64,000 bases of DNA, from assembly GCF_009905375.1 (NCBI RefSeq), contig NC_133652.1, forward strand, positions 20,595,262 through 20,659,261. The letters run 5' to 3'. The notes beneath the pieces are model-generated. The model was not told the DNA's origin. It searched no databases and was given only the letters and a program-made list of their open reading frames with translations. This document shows, piece after piece, positions 34,084 to 46,065 of this stretch (its first letter is position 1; each line of letters begins with the position of its first letter). The position numbers and the translations under genes are program-made. This stretch comes from Apium graveolens. Lineage: Eukaryota; Streptophyta; Magnoliopsida; Apiales; Apiaceae.

Positions 34084-34962
34084 ACTGTTAATATAAAAGT
34101 TGATTTTAATGAAAAATGTTAGTTTTTGAAATTCAACGTATATATTTATGGAAAATGGTAGTTTTTTATTTATAATATTGTTAACAAAGTAAGATTAAGT
34201 TTTGTGTTTGTGTGTCATGTAAATTATCGTATGTTACATTTATTAGTAAATTATGATGGTTTCAATTATTTACATGCTAAATATCTGATTTATGTATATG
34301 TATAATTATTTTTAACATCTAGTGAGGCAATTTATTACTTAAATAACATATATTTATAATTAAACAAATATTAAAATTATGTAATAAATAAACTATAATA
34401 ATTTATATATGGTATTTACATTATCACTAACAAATAATCTATAACTATTTTTATATGCAACTGAGTATCAATCATGGTTGTAACATAAAAATAAATTATA
34501 TGTTATAAAGATTTATTATTGATATTCATTTTTTTAAGTATTCAAAGGAAAAATTATTATTATATCGGTATTTAAACCGTTTTCATTACAACTCTAATAT
34601 TTCTTCAGATAATAATTTGATAACATTGTATACTATTCACCTAAAAATAAATATTTTTCAATTTGATAAAAAATTATAAATATCAGTTGAACCGGTTAAT
34701 TTCTTCAAATTATTGAACAATATATACTTTTTCTTTAAATAGTATAGATATAACTTTTATTTGAATAATTCAAAATATTAAAATAATTCAAAATTTTTAT
34801 ACATTATTATCTTGATCAATGAATATTGCTTATCCAAAAGAATTATTTTTAAAAAGCTAGTTTTTTTTAGTAAAAAATGGAAAATAAACCGATTTAATAT
34901 ATTATCGTAGTTTTAACAAATCCGGTGAGATCTCATATCAAATTTCGAATATTTTTAAAATC
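34084..34962. other. AT-rich flank of copy B
   Basis: Equivalent to 4788-5666 in copy A. No gene or RNA seen. Confidence 0.75.
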
Positions 34963-35072
34963 GGGACAAATCCCAAAAACAATAGAAAAAATGACATAAT
35001 TACCACTATTTAGATCATTCATTACGAAAATAACACTTTCAGATGTAGATTGCCAAAAGTACCAATCTATTA

Positions 35073-35666
35073 TGTTAGATATATTTGATAATGTCATGAC
35101 TAATATCATTTATGTTTAGTTTTCAGATCTTACTTAAACAGGATAAATCAGTACTTACTGGAAGTCATGACTTAAGGATATCAGTACTTATATTATCAGG
35201 AGATAATCATCAGAAGATGGATATCGGAACTTAAGTACTGAAGGACGTTCAGATAAGGACAGCAGCTGATTAAAGGAAAGAAGATCGACATAAACATAAG
35301 AAGAGATAAGCATGAAAAAGAAATTCTATGAAGAATAGAATACTTGGAAGAAAAGATATTTGATTGATATATTTTAGGAAGCAGAATTATATTCCATATC
35401 AATTAGCGATTATCTTGTAACTGTGTAGTATATAAACACAGACATAGGGTTTACACTATAAGTGTTATCATATTTGAGAAGATTATTCATTGTAATCCTA
35501 GCAGCTCTCGTGATATTTGTTCATCACTGAGAGGTAACAGTTCCATACTGTAACAAAGTTTATTGTTTCAATAAAGTTTGTTTTCTGTTACTTGAGTTAT
35601 TAAAGTTCGATTTGATTGTACTTTGCACTGTATTCACCCCATCTACAGTGTGTGTGTGACCTAACA
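35073..35666 (+). repeat. R1 5' LTR
   Basis: 594 bp with termini TGTTAG and CTAACA; partner 57932-58524. It contains a TATA-like word (GTATATAAACAC near 35428) that would suit the element's own promoter. Confidence 0.95.
35428..35439 (+). promoter_or_regulatory. Probable TATA box of R1 LTR promoter
   Basis: TATATAAACAC sits in the second half of the LTR and is conserved in the 3' LTR near 58290. Position and sequence suit a core promoter for the genomic transcript. Confidence 0.5.
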
Positions 35667-35668
35667 AG

Positions 35669-35680
35669 TAGTATCAGAGC
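35669..35680 (+). promoter_or_regulatory. R1 primer-binding site, one mismatch
   Basis: TAGTATCAGAGC lies two bases after the LTR. It differs from the initiator methionine tRNA complement by one base (G to A at the second position). Confidence 0.75.
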
Positions 35681-35722
35681 CAATCTGTTAGCGTACAAAC
35701 AGTTTAAGATCCATATACAATC

Positions 35723-38062
35723 ATATCTGACACAGAAACTCCAACTAAGCCTACCAAAACTGAAGAACCTCCAAAGACACAAATTCAAAGTCGATATGAG
35801 ACCATCAGAGTTCCCATATTGAGACCATCTGAATATCCCATATGGAAGGTGAGGATGACCATGTTTCTGGAAGCAACAGATCCAGAATATCTTGATAGAA
35901 TCAAGGAAGGACCTCACAAACCAACCAAGCTTGCGGTTGCAGTCGCAGGTGAAGCAGCAAAGACGGTACCAAAGGAGAAGAGTGATTATAATGCTGAAGA
36001 TATTGCATCAATTGCTAAGGATGCTAAGGTACGACACTTACTGCATAGTGCCATTGATAATATAATGTCAAACAGGGTAATAAACTGCAAGACTGCAAAG
36101 GAGATATGGGATGCCCTGGAAATAAGGTGTCAGGGAACTGATACGATTAAGAAGAACAGGAAGACAATACTCACTCAAGAGTATAAACACTTTGACTCAA
36201 AGGCTAATGAGTCATTGACTGATTTATATGATAGATTTGTCAAACTCTTGAATGATCTGTCACTGGTTGATAAGGAGTATGATCTTGAAGATTCAAACCT
36301 TAAATTCCTGTTAGCTCTTCCTGAATGCTGGGATTTGAAGGCTACAACAATAAGAGACAACTACAATCTTGATGAAACAACTCTTGATGAATTTTATGGA
36401 ATGCTCAAGACTCATGAACTTGAGATGGAATAAAGAAGCAAGAGGAAAGGAGGAAAGTCTAGGATAGTTGCTCTTAAGGCTGAAGAAGAATCCCCCAAGG
36501 CAGCTACCTCAAGGAAAGACAAGGGTAAAGCTCTTTTCACAAAGTCTGATACTGAGTCATCAAGTTCTGAAAGTGATGATGACTCAGATTCTTAAAGCTT
36601 GCCTGAGACTGATGCTGATGAGGAGATGATGAAGCTGTGTGCTCTTATGGTGAAAGGGATCACAAAGATTGCATACAGGAAGTTCAGGAAGGGAAAGAAG
36701 TTTTCCAAGAAAGGCACAAGTTCTGATAAGAAGAATTTCAGAAGATCTGAGGGCAGAGGAGGAAAGTCTGACAGAGGAGATTATACCAATGTCAAATGCT
36801 ATAACTGTGGTGAGAAAGGCCACATATCTCCTGATTGTAAGAAAATGAAGGGTGACAAAGGCAAGGCTCTTGTCACAAAAAAGAAAAGCTGGACAGACAC
36901 CTTAGACTCTGAAAGTGAGGAGAATTATGCTTTGATGGCAAATGCTGATAAAGCAAGTGCTAAAAGCAGTTCTGAAGCTGCTGAATCAAAGGTACCTCAG
37001 ACTACTTATGCTTTTCATACTGATGATATTAATGAGTTGAGAAGATATCTTAAAACTATGTTTGTTAGTTATAGAGATCAAATTTTAACATGTGAAAGAT
37101 TAACTTCTGAAAATCTTGCTTTTAAGAAAAGAAATGTTTTCTTAGAAAAAGAGTTAGTTATGTTCCATCAAACTCAGAAGGATAGATATGATGCTTTTTA
37201 TGTTAGGGATGAAGTGCTAAAAATGAATGAATCTCTAAAAACTGACTTAGAAAAGGAAAGAGAGATTATCAGGACTTGGACTACCTCTGGCAGAACCACT
37301 CAAAATTTGCTAAGTAGTGAAAACTGGAAAGATGGCTTAGGTTATGGAGAAGATAAGAGTGATAAAGGAACTGTAAAAATTAAGCCTGTTGTTGTTCAGC
37401 AAAAGCCAAAGCTAAAACCTGTTAAGTTTGTGGCAGTAAAGTCTGAAAATGAGAAATCAGAAGTTAATGAGGGATTAACTTCTGACAAACTTAAACAGGA
37501 AAAGACAGCTGAAGTAAACATAGGTTTAATGACTAAGAAGCAGCTTAAGCATAAGCTGAAAGATGTTAAGAACGCAAACAAGGTAAAATCACCTAGGAAA
37601 AATAGGAATGGAAAGGAAGGTGTGAATAAAAGCAATGATTATAAGCCTGTTCCTAAAGCTCCTAGGAAAACATGTCATAAATGTGGAAGTTCTAACCATC
37701 TGGGCTCTTTTTGCAGGAAGAATAAGAACATAAACTCCTCACCTTCAAAGTCAGGAGTTAAGAGTCAGTCTGTTAGATATAAGCCACAAAATCCTTATTT
37801 TCATTGTGGTAGTTTATGGCATTCCATTTATACTTGTAAGGAATATCATAGTTTGTACTATGATTATTATCAAATAAAACCTTCTTTAAAGAAAGTTTCC
37901 ATTATTCCTTCTAGTGTAAATTCTGATTCAAAGTCTGATAGTGTAAGTTCTGATAAGAAAAATGTTAACATAAACTCTGATGTTAAATCCGCTGCAAATG
38001 TTAACAAACTTGATAAGGCCAAAGGATCCAAGCAAGTCTGGGTCCTTAAAACTAATCATTAG
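35723..38062 (+). pseudogene. R1 gag, interrupted by two in-frame stops
   Basis: One frame runs from about 35723 to 38062 with TAA codons at 36431 and 36596. It holds the Gag core (EYPIWKVRMTMFL, INCKTAKEIWDALE, LKFLLALPECW), the knuckle CYNCGEKGHISPDC, a coiled coil, a second knuckle CHKCGSSNHLGSFC and a third that has lost its first Cys (YFHCGSLWHSIYTC). Comparison with E1 and R4 suggests both stops replaced Gln codons. A 22-bp tandem duplication near 35798-35843 surrounds the expected start, and the only nearby ATG (35797) is out of frame. Confidence 0.85.
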
Positions 38063-38080
38063 TGGTCTTTGTGATTGCAG
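38063..38080 (+). other. R1 gag-pol spacer ending TGATTGCAG
   Basis: Eighteen bases separate the gag stop TAG (38060-38062) from the protease codons GGCAACAGG. The spacer contains a second in-frame TGA. E1 and R4 have spacers of 20 and 16 bases that also end in TGCAG. Whether pol is reached by readthrough, splicing or internal initiation is not shown. Confidence 0.6.
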
Positions 38081-40978
38081 GGCAACAGGAAAAACATCCT
38101 GGTTCCGGACAGTGGATGTTCAGGACATATGACTGGAAATAAAGCCATGCTATCAGACTTTGTGGAGAAAGCTGGCCCAAGTGTTTCCTATGGAGATGGC
38201 AACATTGGAAAAACATTGGGATATGGCAATATCAACCTTGGGAATGTCATCATTAAAGAATTAGCTCTGATCTCAGGACTTAAACACAATCTGCTGAGTA
38301 TAAGTCAAATCTGTGACAGAGGTTATCATGTTGATTTCTTTGAAGAACACTGTGAAGTTGTGAGTAAATCTAAAGGCAAAGTTGTTCTGAAAGGATACAG
38401 GCGTGGTAACATTTATGAAGCTAAGCTTTCAACAAGTACTGATGGTTCTGCAATCTGTCTGATGAGTAGAGCATCAATTGAAGAAAGCTGGAATTGGCAC
38501 AAGAAACTCTCTCATTTAAATTTCAACAATATAAATGAGTTGGTCAAGAAAGAACTTATGAGAGGAATGCCAAAGTCAGTATTTGCTCCTGATGGCCTTT
38601 GTGATTCTTGTCAGAAGGCCAAACAAAGAAAATCTTCATTCAAGAGCAAGACTGAATCATCAATTCTTGAGCCTTATCACCTACTACATGTTGATCTATT
38701 TGGTCCAGTAAATGTCATGTCTATTGCAAAGAAGAAATATGTTATGGTCATAGTAGATGAGTTCACCAGATACACATGGGTGTATTTCTTGCACACAAAA
38801 AGTGAAACTGCATCTATCTTAATTGATCATGTCAAACAACTAGATAAATTGGTCAAAGATTCTGTGAAGACAATAAGGAGTGATAATGGCACTGAGTTCA
38901 AGAATCTGATAATGGAAGAGTTCTGTAAAAATCATGGAATCAAGCAGGAATTCTCTGCTCCTGGAACTCCACAGCAAAATGGAGTTGTTGAAAGAAAGAA
39001 TAGAACTCTCATTGAAGTTGCACGTACAATGCTTGAAGAAGCAAAGCTTCCAACCTATTTCTGGGCTGAAGCTGTTCAGACTGCTTGTCTTACTCAAAAT
39101 ACAACACTCGTTAACAAGCAAGGAAAGACACCATATGAGATGGTGAAGAAAAAGAATCCAAATCTGAAGTATTTTTATGTATTTGGATGCAAGTGTTTTG
39201 TTCTCAAGACTCATCCTGAACAGCTATCCAAGTTTGATCTAAAAGCTGATGAAGGAATCTTTGTTGGATATCCACTTTCCACAAAAGCCTTCAGAGTCTA
39301 TAATTTGAGAACAAGAGTGGTCATGGAATCTATCAATGTCTCTTTTGATGACAAGAAGATTACCGGACTTGAAGATTTTATTGATCATGATCAGCTGAGA
39401 TTTGAAAATGAAAACTCAAATTCTGATACTGAAAATCCTGACAATCTAAGTCCTGATACTGCAAACTCTGATGGATTAAACTCTGATATTATTGAAACTG
39501 TGGTGACTACGTCAAAGGAAGATGCACCTATGCAGGGGGAGCATACTCAATATCTTACCACATCTCAAGAAGCATCAGAACATACATCTGGCTCTTCAAG
39601 TTCTGATTCGTCAAGTTCTGATAAGCCAAGTTCTGATAGTTCTGAAAATCTAAATACTGAAGAATCCAACTCAGAGAGCATAGTTTCAGGGGGAGCATCA
39701 GAAAATGAAAATGAAGACAGCATGGATATTGGGGGAGCATCCAGTTCTAGAGAAAACCTTCCATCTGCAAGGAAGTGGACTAAATCACATACACCTGATT
39801 TGATAATTGGAAATCCTGATGCAGGTGTCAGAACTAGAACAGGTACTTCAAATGAATGTCTTTACAATTCTTTTCTTTCTCAGACTGAGCCAAAGAAAGT
39901 GGAAGAAGCTCTTCAAGATGCTGATTGGGTGCAAGCAATGCAGGAAGAGTTAAATGAATTTGAAAGAAACAAAGTCTGGACCCTAGTACCAAGACCAAAG
40001 AATACATCTGTTGTTGGTACAAAGTGGGTATTTAGAAACAAAACTGACAGTGATGGCATAATTACAAGGAATAAGGCAAGGCTGGTTGCAAAAGGATATT
40101 CTCACCAGGAGGGAATTGATTATGATGAAACATTTGCACCAGTTGCTAGGTTAGAAGCCATAAGGATATTTTTGGCTTATGCTGCTCACAAAAAGTTTAC
40201 TGTCTTTCAAATGGATGTGAAAAGTGCTTTTCTCAATGGAGAATTGGAGGAAGAAGTATATGTTGAACAACCTCCAGGCTTTGTAGATTCCAAATATCCA
40301 GATTATGTCTACAGGCTTGATAAAGCACTTTATGGACTTAAGCAAGCTCCTAGAGCATGGTATGAGACTTTAACTCAGTTTCTTCTGGAAAGTGGACTTA
40401 ACAGAGGAACAATAGACAAAACACTGTTCTACCTCAACCATGGAAAGGACTTACTTCTGGTCCAGATTTATGTTGATGATATCATTTTTGGGTCTACAAA
40501 TGACAGACTTTGCAAAAAGTTTGCCAAACTGATGCAGTCAAGGTATCAGATGAGTATGATGGGGGAACTTAGCTATTTTCTGGGCCTTCAAGTCAAGCAG
40601 AATGAAGAAGGCACTTTTATTTTTCAAACTAAGTACACCAGAAACTTGCTGAAGAAATTTGGAATGCAAGATTGTTCAAGTGCATCCACTCCCATGGCCA
40701 CTGCAACAAAACTGGACAAGGATACTGGTAAATCAGTAGATATTACTGATTATAGAGGTATGATTGGCTTTCTACTCTATCTAACTGCTAGTAGACTTGA
40801 TATCATGTATGCTACCTGTCTTTGTGCAAGATTTCAAGCAGATCCAAGAGAACCTCACTTAACAGCTGTGAAAAGAATTTTCAAGTATCTTAAGGGAACA
40901 GCTGATCTGGGATTATGGTATCCCAGAGAATCAGATTTTAAACTAATAGGTTACTCAGATGCAGATTTTGCAGGTTGA
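38075..40978 (+). CDS. R1 pol: protease, integrase, reverse transcriptase
   Basis: The 967-codon frame shows the protease site [11 protein letters not shown] (residues 11-21), the integrase zinc finger (H142, H147, C176, C179) and DD35E triad D207, D270, E306. A Ser/Asp-rich linker (about 440-560) follows, with three GGGGGAGCAT words. RT has [41 protein letters not shown] (712-722) and the catalytic YVDD (799-802). It ends at a TGA (40976-40978) inside the RT-RNase H junction after SDADFAG; RNase H continues in the same frame, so this is a nonsense mutation. Confidence 0.92.
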   Translation: MQGNRKNILVPDSGCSGHMTGNKAMLSDFVEKAGPSVSYGDGNIGKTLGYGNINLGNVIIKELALISGLKHNLLSISQICDRGYHVDFFEEHCEVVSKSKGKVVLKGYRRGNIYEAKLSTSTDGSAICLMSRASIEESWNWHKKLSHLNFNNINELVKKELMRGMPKSVFAPDGLCDSCQKAKQRKSSFKSKTESSILEPYHLLHVDLFGPVNVMSIAKKKYVMVIVDEFTRYTWVYFLHTKSETASILIDHVKQLDKLVKDSVKTIRSDNGTEFKNLIMEEFCKNHGIKQEFSAPGTPQQNGVVERKNRTLIEVARTMLEEAKLPTYFWAEAVQTACLTQNTTLVNKQGKTPYEMVKKKNPNLKYFYVFGCKCFVLKTHPEQLSKFDLKADEGIFVGYPLSTKAFRVYNLRTRVVMESINVSFDDKKITGLEDFIDHDQLRFENENSNSDTENPDNLSPDTANSDGLNSDIIETVVTTSKEDAPMQGEHTQYLTTSQEASEHTSGSSSSDSSSSDKPSSDSSENLNTEESNSESIVSGGASENENEDSMDIGGASSSRENLPSARKWTKSHTPDLIIGNPDAGVRTRTGTSNECLYNSFLSQTEPKKVEEALQDADWVQAMQEELNEFERNKVWTLVPRPKNTSVVGTKWVFRNKTDSDGIITRNKARLVAKGYSHQEGIDYDETFAPVARLEAIRIFLAYAAHKKFTVFQMDVKSAFLNGELEEEVYVEQPPGFVDSKYPDYVYRLDKALYGLKQAPRAWYETLTQFLLESGLNRGTIDKTLFYLNHGKDLLLVQIYVDDIIFGSTNDRLCKKFAKLMQSRYQMSMMGELSYFLGLQVKQNEEGTFIFQTKYTRNLLKKFGMQDCSSASTPMATATKLDKDTGKSVDITDYRGMIGFLLYLTASRLDIMYATCLCARFQADPREPHLTAVKRIFKYLKGTADLGLWYPRESDFKLIGYSDADFAG

Positions 40979-41425
40979 AAAATTGACAGGAAAAGCACAA
41001 GTGGAAGCTGCCAATTTCTTGGAGGCAGATTGGTTTCTTGGTTTAGCAAGAAACAAAAGTCAATTTCCACATCAACTGCAGAAGCAAAGTATATTGCTGC
41101 AGGAAGCTGTTGTGCACAGATTCTTTGGATGAAGAATCAGTTACTGGATTATGGGTTAACATTCTTCAAAATCCCTATTTACTGTGATAATCAAAGTGCT
41201 ATTCCTATGACAGGTAATCCAGTTCAACACTCTATGACAAAGCACATCAGCATCAGGTACCACTTCATAAGGGAACATGTGGATGAAGGTACAGTGGAAT
41301 TGCACTTTGTTACAACAGATCAACAACTAGCAGATATCTTCACAAAACCATTATGTGAAGCTACTTTTACAAGATTGGTAAATGAACTTGGAATGGTTTC
41401 AGGTTCTTTTTCTGAATCTGTTTAG
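40979..41425 (+). pseudogene. R1 RNase H, cut off by the TGA at 40976
   Basis: Continues pol in frame: KIDRKSTSGSCQFLGG, SWFSKKQKSISTSTAEAKY, IYCDNQSAIPMTGNP, TKHISIRYHFIREHV and QLADIFTKPL, then a stop at 41423. These are the standard copia RNase H motifs. Without suppression of the TGA it could not be made as part of Pol. Confidence 0.9.
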
Positions 41426-42768
41426 TTTTGTTCTGATGCATCAGACTTTATGATCAGTATTTACAAAAATTACTCTCTTTGTGTATTCTGTGCTTCATTG
41501 AAAATTTGCTTAAGTACTGACTGTTGTCTGATATAAGTTTCTAAACTCTGATAGTGATATGTCTGTTAATGTAACTACTCAATCCTATGAGGATACCTGT
41601 ATTAGATACTGACCTAGTAGTCTTCAATAAAATAGGGATCCCATGTTAGCAGTAATTATTTCTGTGGAAATCTATTGACACAAGTAAATTTTGATATTGA
41701 GCTTAGTTGAGTTTAATTTGTCTATCTTATTACTAAGTCACAAACTAGAATAATGCTTCTCATCTGTTAAGTTCTGACACTAGTAAATCTGTTGAATATA
41801 CTAAGTGCTGATAAACTTCTCTTATCAAAAGAAAAAGAAAAGATTCAAGGATTAAAATTCAGGTACTCCTTTGAGATCTAGAGTATAAATGTGGAAGGAA
41901 CGACCCAAGTGCATTGCTGGTATTAAGTAAATATGTATTAGAAAAGCAAAATATTTTCTTGGTGACTTTTCACACTCTATGATTACTGGAGAAATACTCT
42001 GATAATAGCATAAATTATGATAAGCAGTCGTGACTCACTTACACTGAGAAGCCACTGTAAAATGGAATTTAAAAAGATGCACAAAATTAGCACAAAATAG
42101 TTGAGGTGGACTCAAGCATGAACTCATTCAATAGTAGGTTTCAGAATAATGACAGGTTTTTAGTAAAGTTTTAGTTATGCCTTATTTCTAAGATATACTG
42201 AAGTGAATCAGACTTTACTCTTTGTCTGATATTTAGCTTAATGCACACACTAAACACTTCATATGAATGATGAAAATTACTGTGGTGATCTATGTTATTT
42301 TAGATGAACAGTTTCTGTGTCACATTACACAAATTCTGAGGACAAGTTCTGATTGCATGTTCTGATGATTAAGTTCTGAAGAATCTAAATCAGAATTTGT
42401 GCGAGGACTTACTAAGATAGGCATTCATTTTTCGAGTTAAGAAATTATGTTCTGATAACTGTTAAGTTCTGATATAAGTCTAAGTTCTGATCTTAAATTC
42501 TGATTCTTTACTTGACTTATTTGTGGATAAAATCTAAAAACAGTTTCATTTTAAATCAGACTATGTTTGGGTAGAATATTAACAGTCAATATCATTAGGG
42601 ATAGTGGTTCACATACACGTACAGTAATTTTTACTTGTTACTTGTGCGCATTAACCCTGACTTAAACTTCCAATGACCGTTTTCCTTCTTCCAAGTCTGG
42701 GGAGACGAGGTAGAATTAACTCTAGCTGTCGGCATTAAATTTCCTTGCGTCTCCTGGCATTCTTTTGC
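41426..42768 (+). other. R1 non-coding region after pol, rich in AAGTTCTGAT words
   Basis: No open frame of note. Many copies of TTCTGAT or AAGTTCTGAT occur, densest at 42340-42500. The region ends in the promoter-like sequence before the 79-codon ORF. Confidence 0.6.
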
Positions 42769-42769
42769 C

Positions 42770-42777
42770 TATAAAAA
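42770..42777 (+). promoter_or_regulatory. TATA box before the 79-codon ORF
   Basis: TATAAAAA lies 82 bp before the ATG at 42852. The leader between them is CA-rich (ACATCAG, TCACATCAAC, TATCACAAACTC), a style usual for plant 5' leaders. This suggests a promoter inside R1, separate from the LTR. Confidence 0.5.
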
Positions 42778-42851
42778 CAACCACTTCACATCAGTCTTCA
42801 CATCAACTCTTTTATCACAAACTCACTATCGTTTTACACTTACCACCATAA

Positions 42852-43091
42852 ATGGCTATATTTGGCTGGTTTTATAACTATGGTGATGAGACTGTATATG
42901 TCTTTTTAAATGGGATTCCAACTCCATACCCTATCGCCAACATCCCTCACAATCTCTGGATTCAATTTCCAAAGGCTATTAAACGTGATCTACTGGCAGT
43001 TCGAAGAGAACTTCACCTTCGTCGTCTTCGAAAGCAGGAGCAAATAATACGACTCGCTATTCTCTTTGTCGAAAGTAGGAAGAAGAAATAA
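42852..43091 (+). CDS. R1 79-codon ORF of unknown function
   Basis: The start context CCATAAATGGCT is good. The protein begins MAIFGWFYNYGDETVYVFLN, has IPTPYPIANIPHNLWIQFPK in the middle and a strongly basic, probably helical end (RRELHLRRLRKQEQI, VESRKKK). I do not recognise a family. About 150 bp downstream, near 43235-43260, are TTAATATATTAATGAAAT words that could serve poly(A) addition. Sitting between pol and the long 3' ORF region with its own TATA box, it looks like a captured small gene or an accessory gene of the element. Confidence 0.5.
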   Translation: MAIFGWFYNYGDETVYVFLNGIPTPYPIANIPHNLWIQFPKAIKRDLLAVRRELHLRRLRKQEQIIRLAILFVESRKKK

Positions 43092-43808
43092 TTTATTTTT
43101 CTTCTTCCTGTTTTTCTTCATCATCAGCTTTGTCAGGCTTCTTAGCTCAGGACATTAGCTGTTGATGTTAGGTTTAGCAGCTTAGGACAATCTTGTAAAA
43201 GTTCTGATGTAATTTAAATTTCATGAATGTATTCTCTTAATATATTAATGAAATTTTTCTTTTTGCAAGCTCTTGTCTCTGAGATGTTCTGAAATGCATT
43301 GATAAATCCTGATAAATATTCATATTCTGATAACCATTACAATTTAAATTTAAATTAAGTTCTGATTTTACGTTATCAGTACTTGTTCCCTTGATTTATT
43401 TTGGTCATTCTCACTCGAATTTTTTTCAGAATATTGGTGTTGCAGTGAAAAATAATTGAATAAGTGGAAACAGTTTCAATTTTGAATTAAAACTGATTTA
43501 CCTTGATTAATGGAATTACTGGGTAAGTGGAACGGTTTTTCCTTGAAAAACTGCAAGTGGGTAAGTAATGATTACTATTTTCCCGTGCCCATTAACTATT
43601 CATTCTTACTGCATGTCTGACGGGTGTCCAACGGTTACATTTTTTTTAAAAGTATAAGTAAGACAGAGAGAGGATTTTCTAATCTTTTATTCACTTTTAT
43701 ACTTTATCTCTCTATTTGCTTTTACTCTCTTTCTACTCCAGACGTTGGTTTTTCATTTAGACATTTTATCAAACACCTAACAGGCACTCTTAAATCTCGA
43801 TTATTTTC
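43092..43808 (+). other. R1 spacer between the small ORF and the 3' ORF region
   Basis: AT-rich. It holds possible poly(A) signals near 43240, further TTCTGAT words (43201, 43357), and just before 43809 a C/T-rich leader-like stretch with TATAAGTA near 43651. No gene seen. Confidence 0.5.
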
Positions 43809-45301
43809 ATGGCACCTAAGGATTTAATCATTGATGGAGCTAAATTTGTTCCAAATAACTATGCTGCATTTCTTGATCATGCTGAAGCTCCATCTGAGTT
43901 GCATTTTGTGCAAGATCTTCTTGCATACAGTGAAATCGGGTATGTATTGACCCAACCTTCAACCTTTTCGAGCCAACAAGTTCTGACATTTTGGAGGACT
44001 GGAAACTTTGATAATGGTGGTCAAAATGGTACTCCTGGTATTGTTTTTGAAGTGGGTGATTCTACATATGGGGTAACTCCTGGTACAATTCGCAAGGCCC
44101 TACATCTACCAGAAGGATGTACTTTTTCAACCTCAGAGGAATCAGCTCTTAAAGAGTTTATGGCTAGTTTGGGGTATGAGCAAAGTTTGGCAAAGCTTGG
44201 GCAGTTGAAACGGGCTCATATCAGAAAGGAATGGAGCTTATTCTTTGACTGCATAACTAAAGCTTTTGGGAATAAATGTTCAAACTTTGATGTTATTCCT
44301 ATAATGAGTCAGCACATCGGGTATGCTATCATTAACCAAACTCATTTTGATTTTGCAACTGCTGTGATAGGTTTTATTGGGGATAGGATGACAGAAGATA
44401 GCAAAATGTTGTCTACTTTTCTAGATTTTGCCAGCTTATTATTAATCATTATTGTGCTGATAACCCCCAACCTACCACTGACTTAACTCCATCTTTCAAA
44501 ATTGCAAAACGAGCCTTTAATAATTTGGTAAATGCTGATGTTAAGAAGAAGGTGGTTAGATCCTTACAGATTCCTCAATCTGTAAAACAGATCTTAGTAA
44601 ATGCTGATCCTGACACCTACAGATCTGTTTATCCTGATGTCCAACCAACCACCACATCTCTAACACCACAACAATCATCAGCACATACCACTCATACTAC
44701 TCAACCTACCCTCAGACAATATCTCAAATCATATCTCTCCACTTCACAGACAGTTCAACCATCATCCTCATCACCTCCTGTGAAGCCTTCATCTTCCAAG
44801 GCTAAGAGGACAAAGACAGTTCCCCAAACACCTCAGAAGAGAAGGAGGATTGTTTTGAGAGATGAATCTGACAGTGAGGAACAGGTTTCTACATCAGAAC
44901 CTGTTGTCCAAGAAGCTGAGAAAGTTCCTTCTCAGAAGGATTCTGCAATTGGGGGATCTAGGCTTCTCAAAAGGCTCAGAAGAATGACTATTGATGAAAC
45001 TCCCAAGGAATCCATATCTTCAAAGAGATACAAGAAACAGAGGGCAAAAAGGCCAGTTTCAGATGATAAGGAAGCAGCAGCTAAGGAAGGAGATCAGGAA
45101 TCTCTGATCTCACAAGAACCAGTTTCTGCTAAGGCCCCTGCTTCTCTATTACCTTCAACTAAGGAAGTTTTTACTGAAAAGGCCAACACACCATCTGTGT
45201 CTCCTAGGACTGTATCTCCTGTTAATTCAGGCACAAGTACTGATATTGATATTCAGAACTTGGTTGTGCCTGAAGTACTTAGAAGCTCCAACATCAATTA
45301 A
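43809..45301 (+). pseudogene. R1 3' ORF region, first part: unknown domain plus basic tail
   Basis: This is the extra gene region that Sireviruses often carry after pol, sometimes called env-like. From ATG 43809 a globular-looking domain is readable (AAFLDHAEAPSELHFVQDLL, FEVGDSTYGVTPGTIRKALH, HIGYAIINQTHFDFATAVIG). Near 44421-44426 a frameshift diverts the frame into a false hydrophobic end at 44486; the true continuation is in the frame of the next ORF (44525-45301), which is Ser/Pro/Thr/Lys-rich with RRRIVLRDESDSEEQ. I see no signal peptide and no supported membrane segment, so an envelope role is not shown. Confidence 0.6.
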
Positions 45302-46065
45302 TCCATCAACAACACCTGTTACTGATGCTGCTCAACCTCCAGAGTTATCTACTACACCTTCTCTGCATCTAGATGCTGATGATCAGAATATAGGTGAGCA
45401 TCAAGATATGGCTGTTGATCAGAACTTGGAACCAGATGAGCAATTAGAGGATGATCCTGAAGCCTCCATTGCTACTCATACTGTTATTTTATCAGAAGAT
45501 ACTAATTCGTCAAGTTCTGATGCGGCAAATGCTGGAGATACTGGTGATGCTGCTCTAACTGCAGATGCTGGTGAAGCAGGTCCTTCAGGTCATGCTCCTC
45601 AACAAACTGTTCTTAAATCTGAACTTGTGAAGAATTTTGTTACAAGAGAAGCACCAGTGCCTTGGAGTGAAACTCCTGCAGGACAGGAGTGGACTAAGGA
45701 ATGGAACTCAGTTTCCTGTGTTCCAAATGCAAAGCATCTTGTTGAGCACAGATTGATGATATTCTGAAAAATCAAGCTTCTCAGCAATCTCAACTTAATG
45801 AAATCCAAGCCTCAGTGGAATTGTTTGTCTCTCTTCTATTACCTACTGATGCCAAAAAGGGGGAGAAAGTAATTAAGTCCAAATGCAAAACTGATAAGAC
45901 ACTGAAGGGGAAGGATGATGAAAAGGATGACCAGGGAAACTCTGGAATGGGTAGAGGTCATAGTCAAGGTAGAGGTTTCTCATCAAGAAAAGCTGAAATC
46001 ACAAGTCACAGGACAAGTTCTGATACTGGAAAAAGAATTAGTTCTGCTACTGGTAAAAGGATAAG
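45246..46065 (+). pseudogene. R1 3' ORF region, second part, up to the R4 insertion
   Basis: An acidic, low-complexity frame (45246-45767) continues the previous ORF after another shift, with PWSETPAGQEWTKEWNSVS. It passes by a further shift into ILKNQASQQSQLNEIQASVE, a possible short coiled coil, and a Lys/Gly/Arg-rich stretch (GMGRGHSQGRGFSSRK). An AAAAAGGGGGAGAAAG tract lies at 45855-45870. R4 interrupts the frame at 46065; it resumes at 53430. Confidence 0.55.

Noticed and set aside
44430..44486. Hydrophobic run that looks like a transmembrane segment of an envelope protein
   Set aside because: It lies just after a frameshift; the neighbouring frame gives sequence continuous with the downstream ORF.
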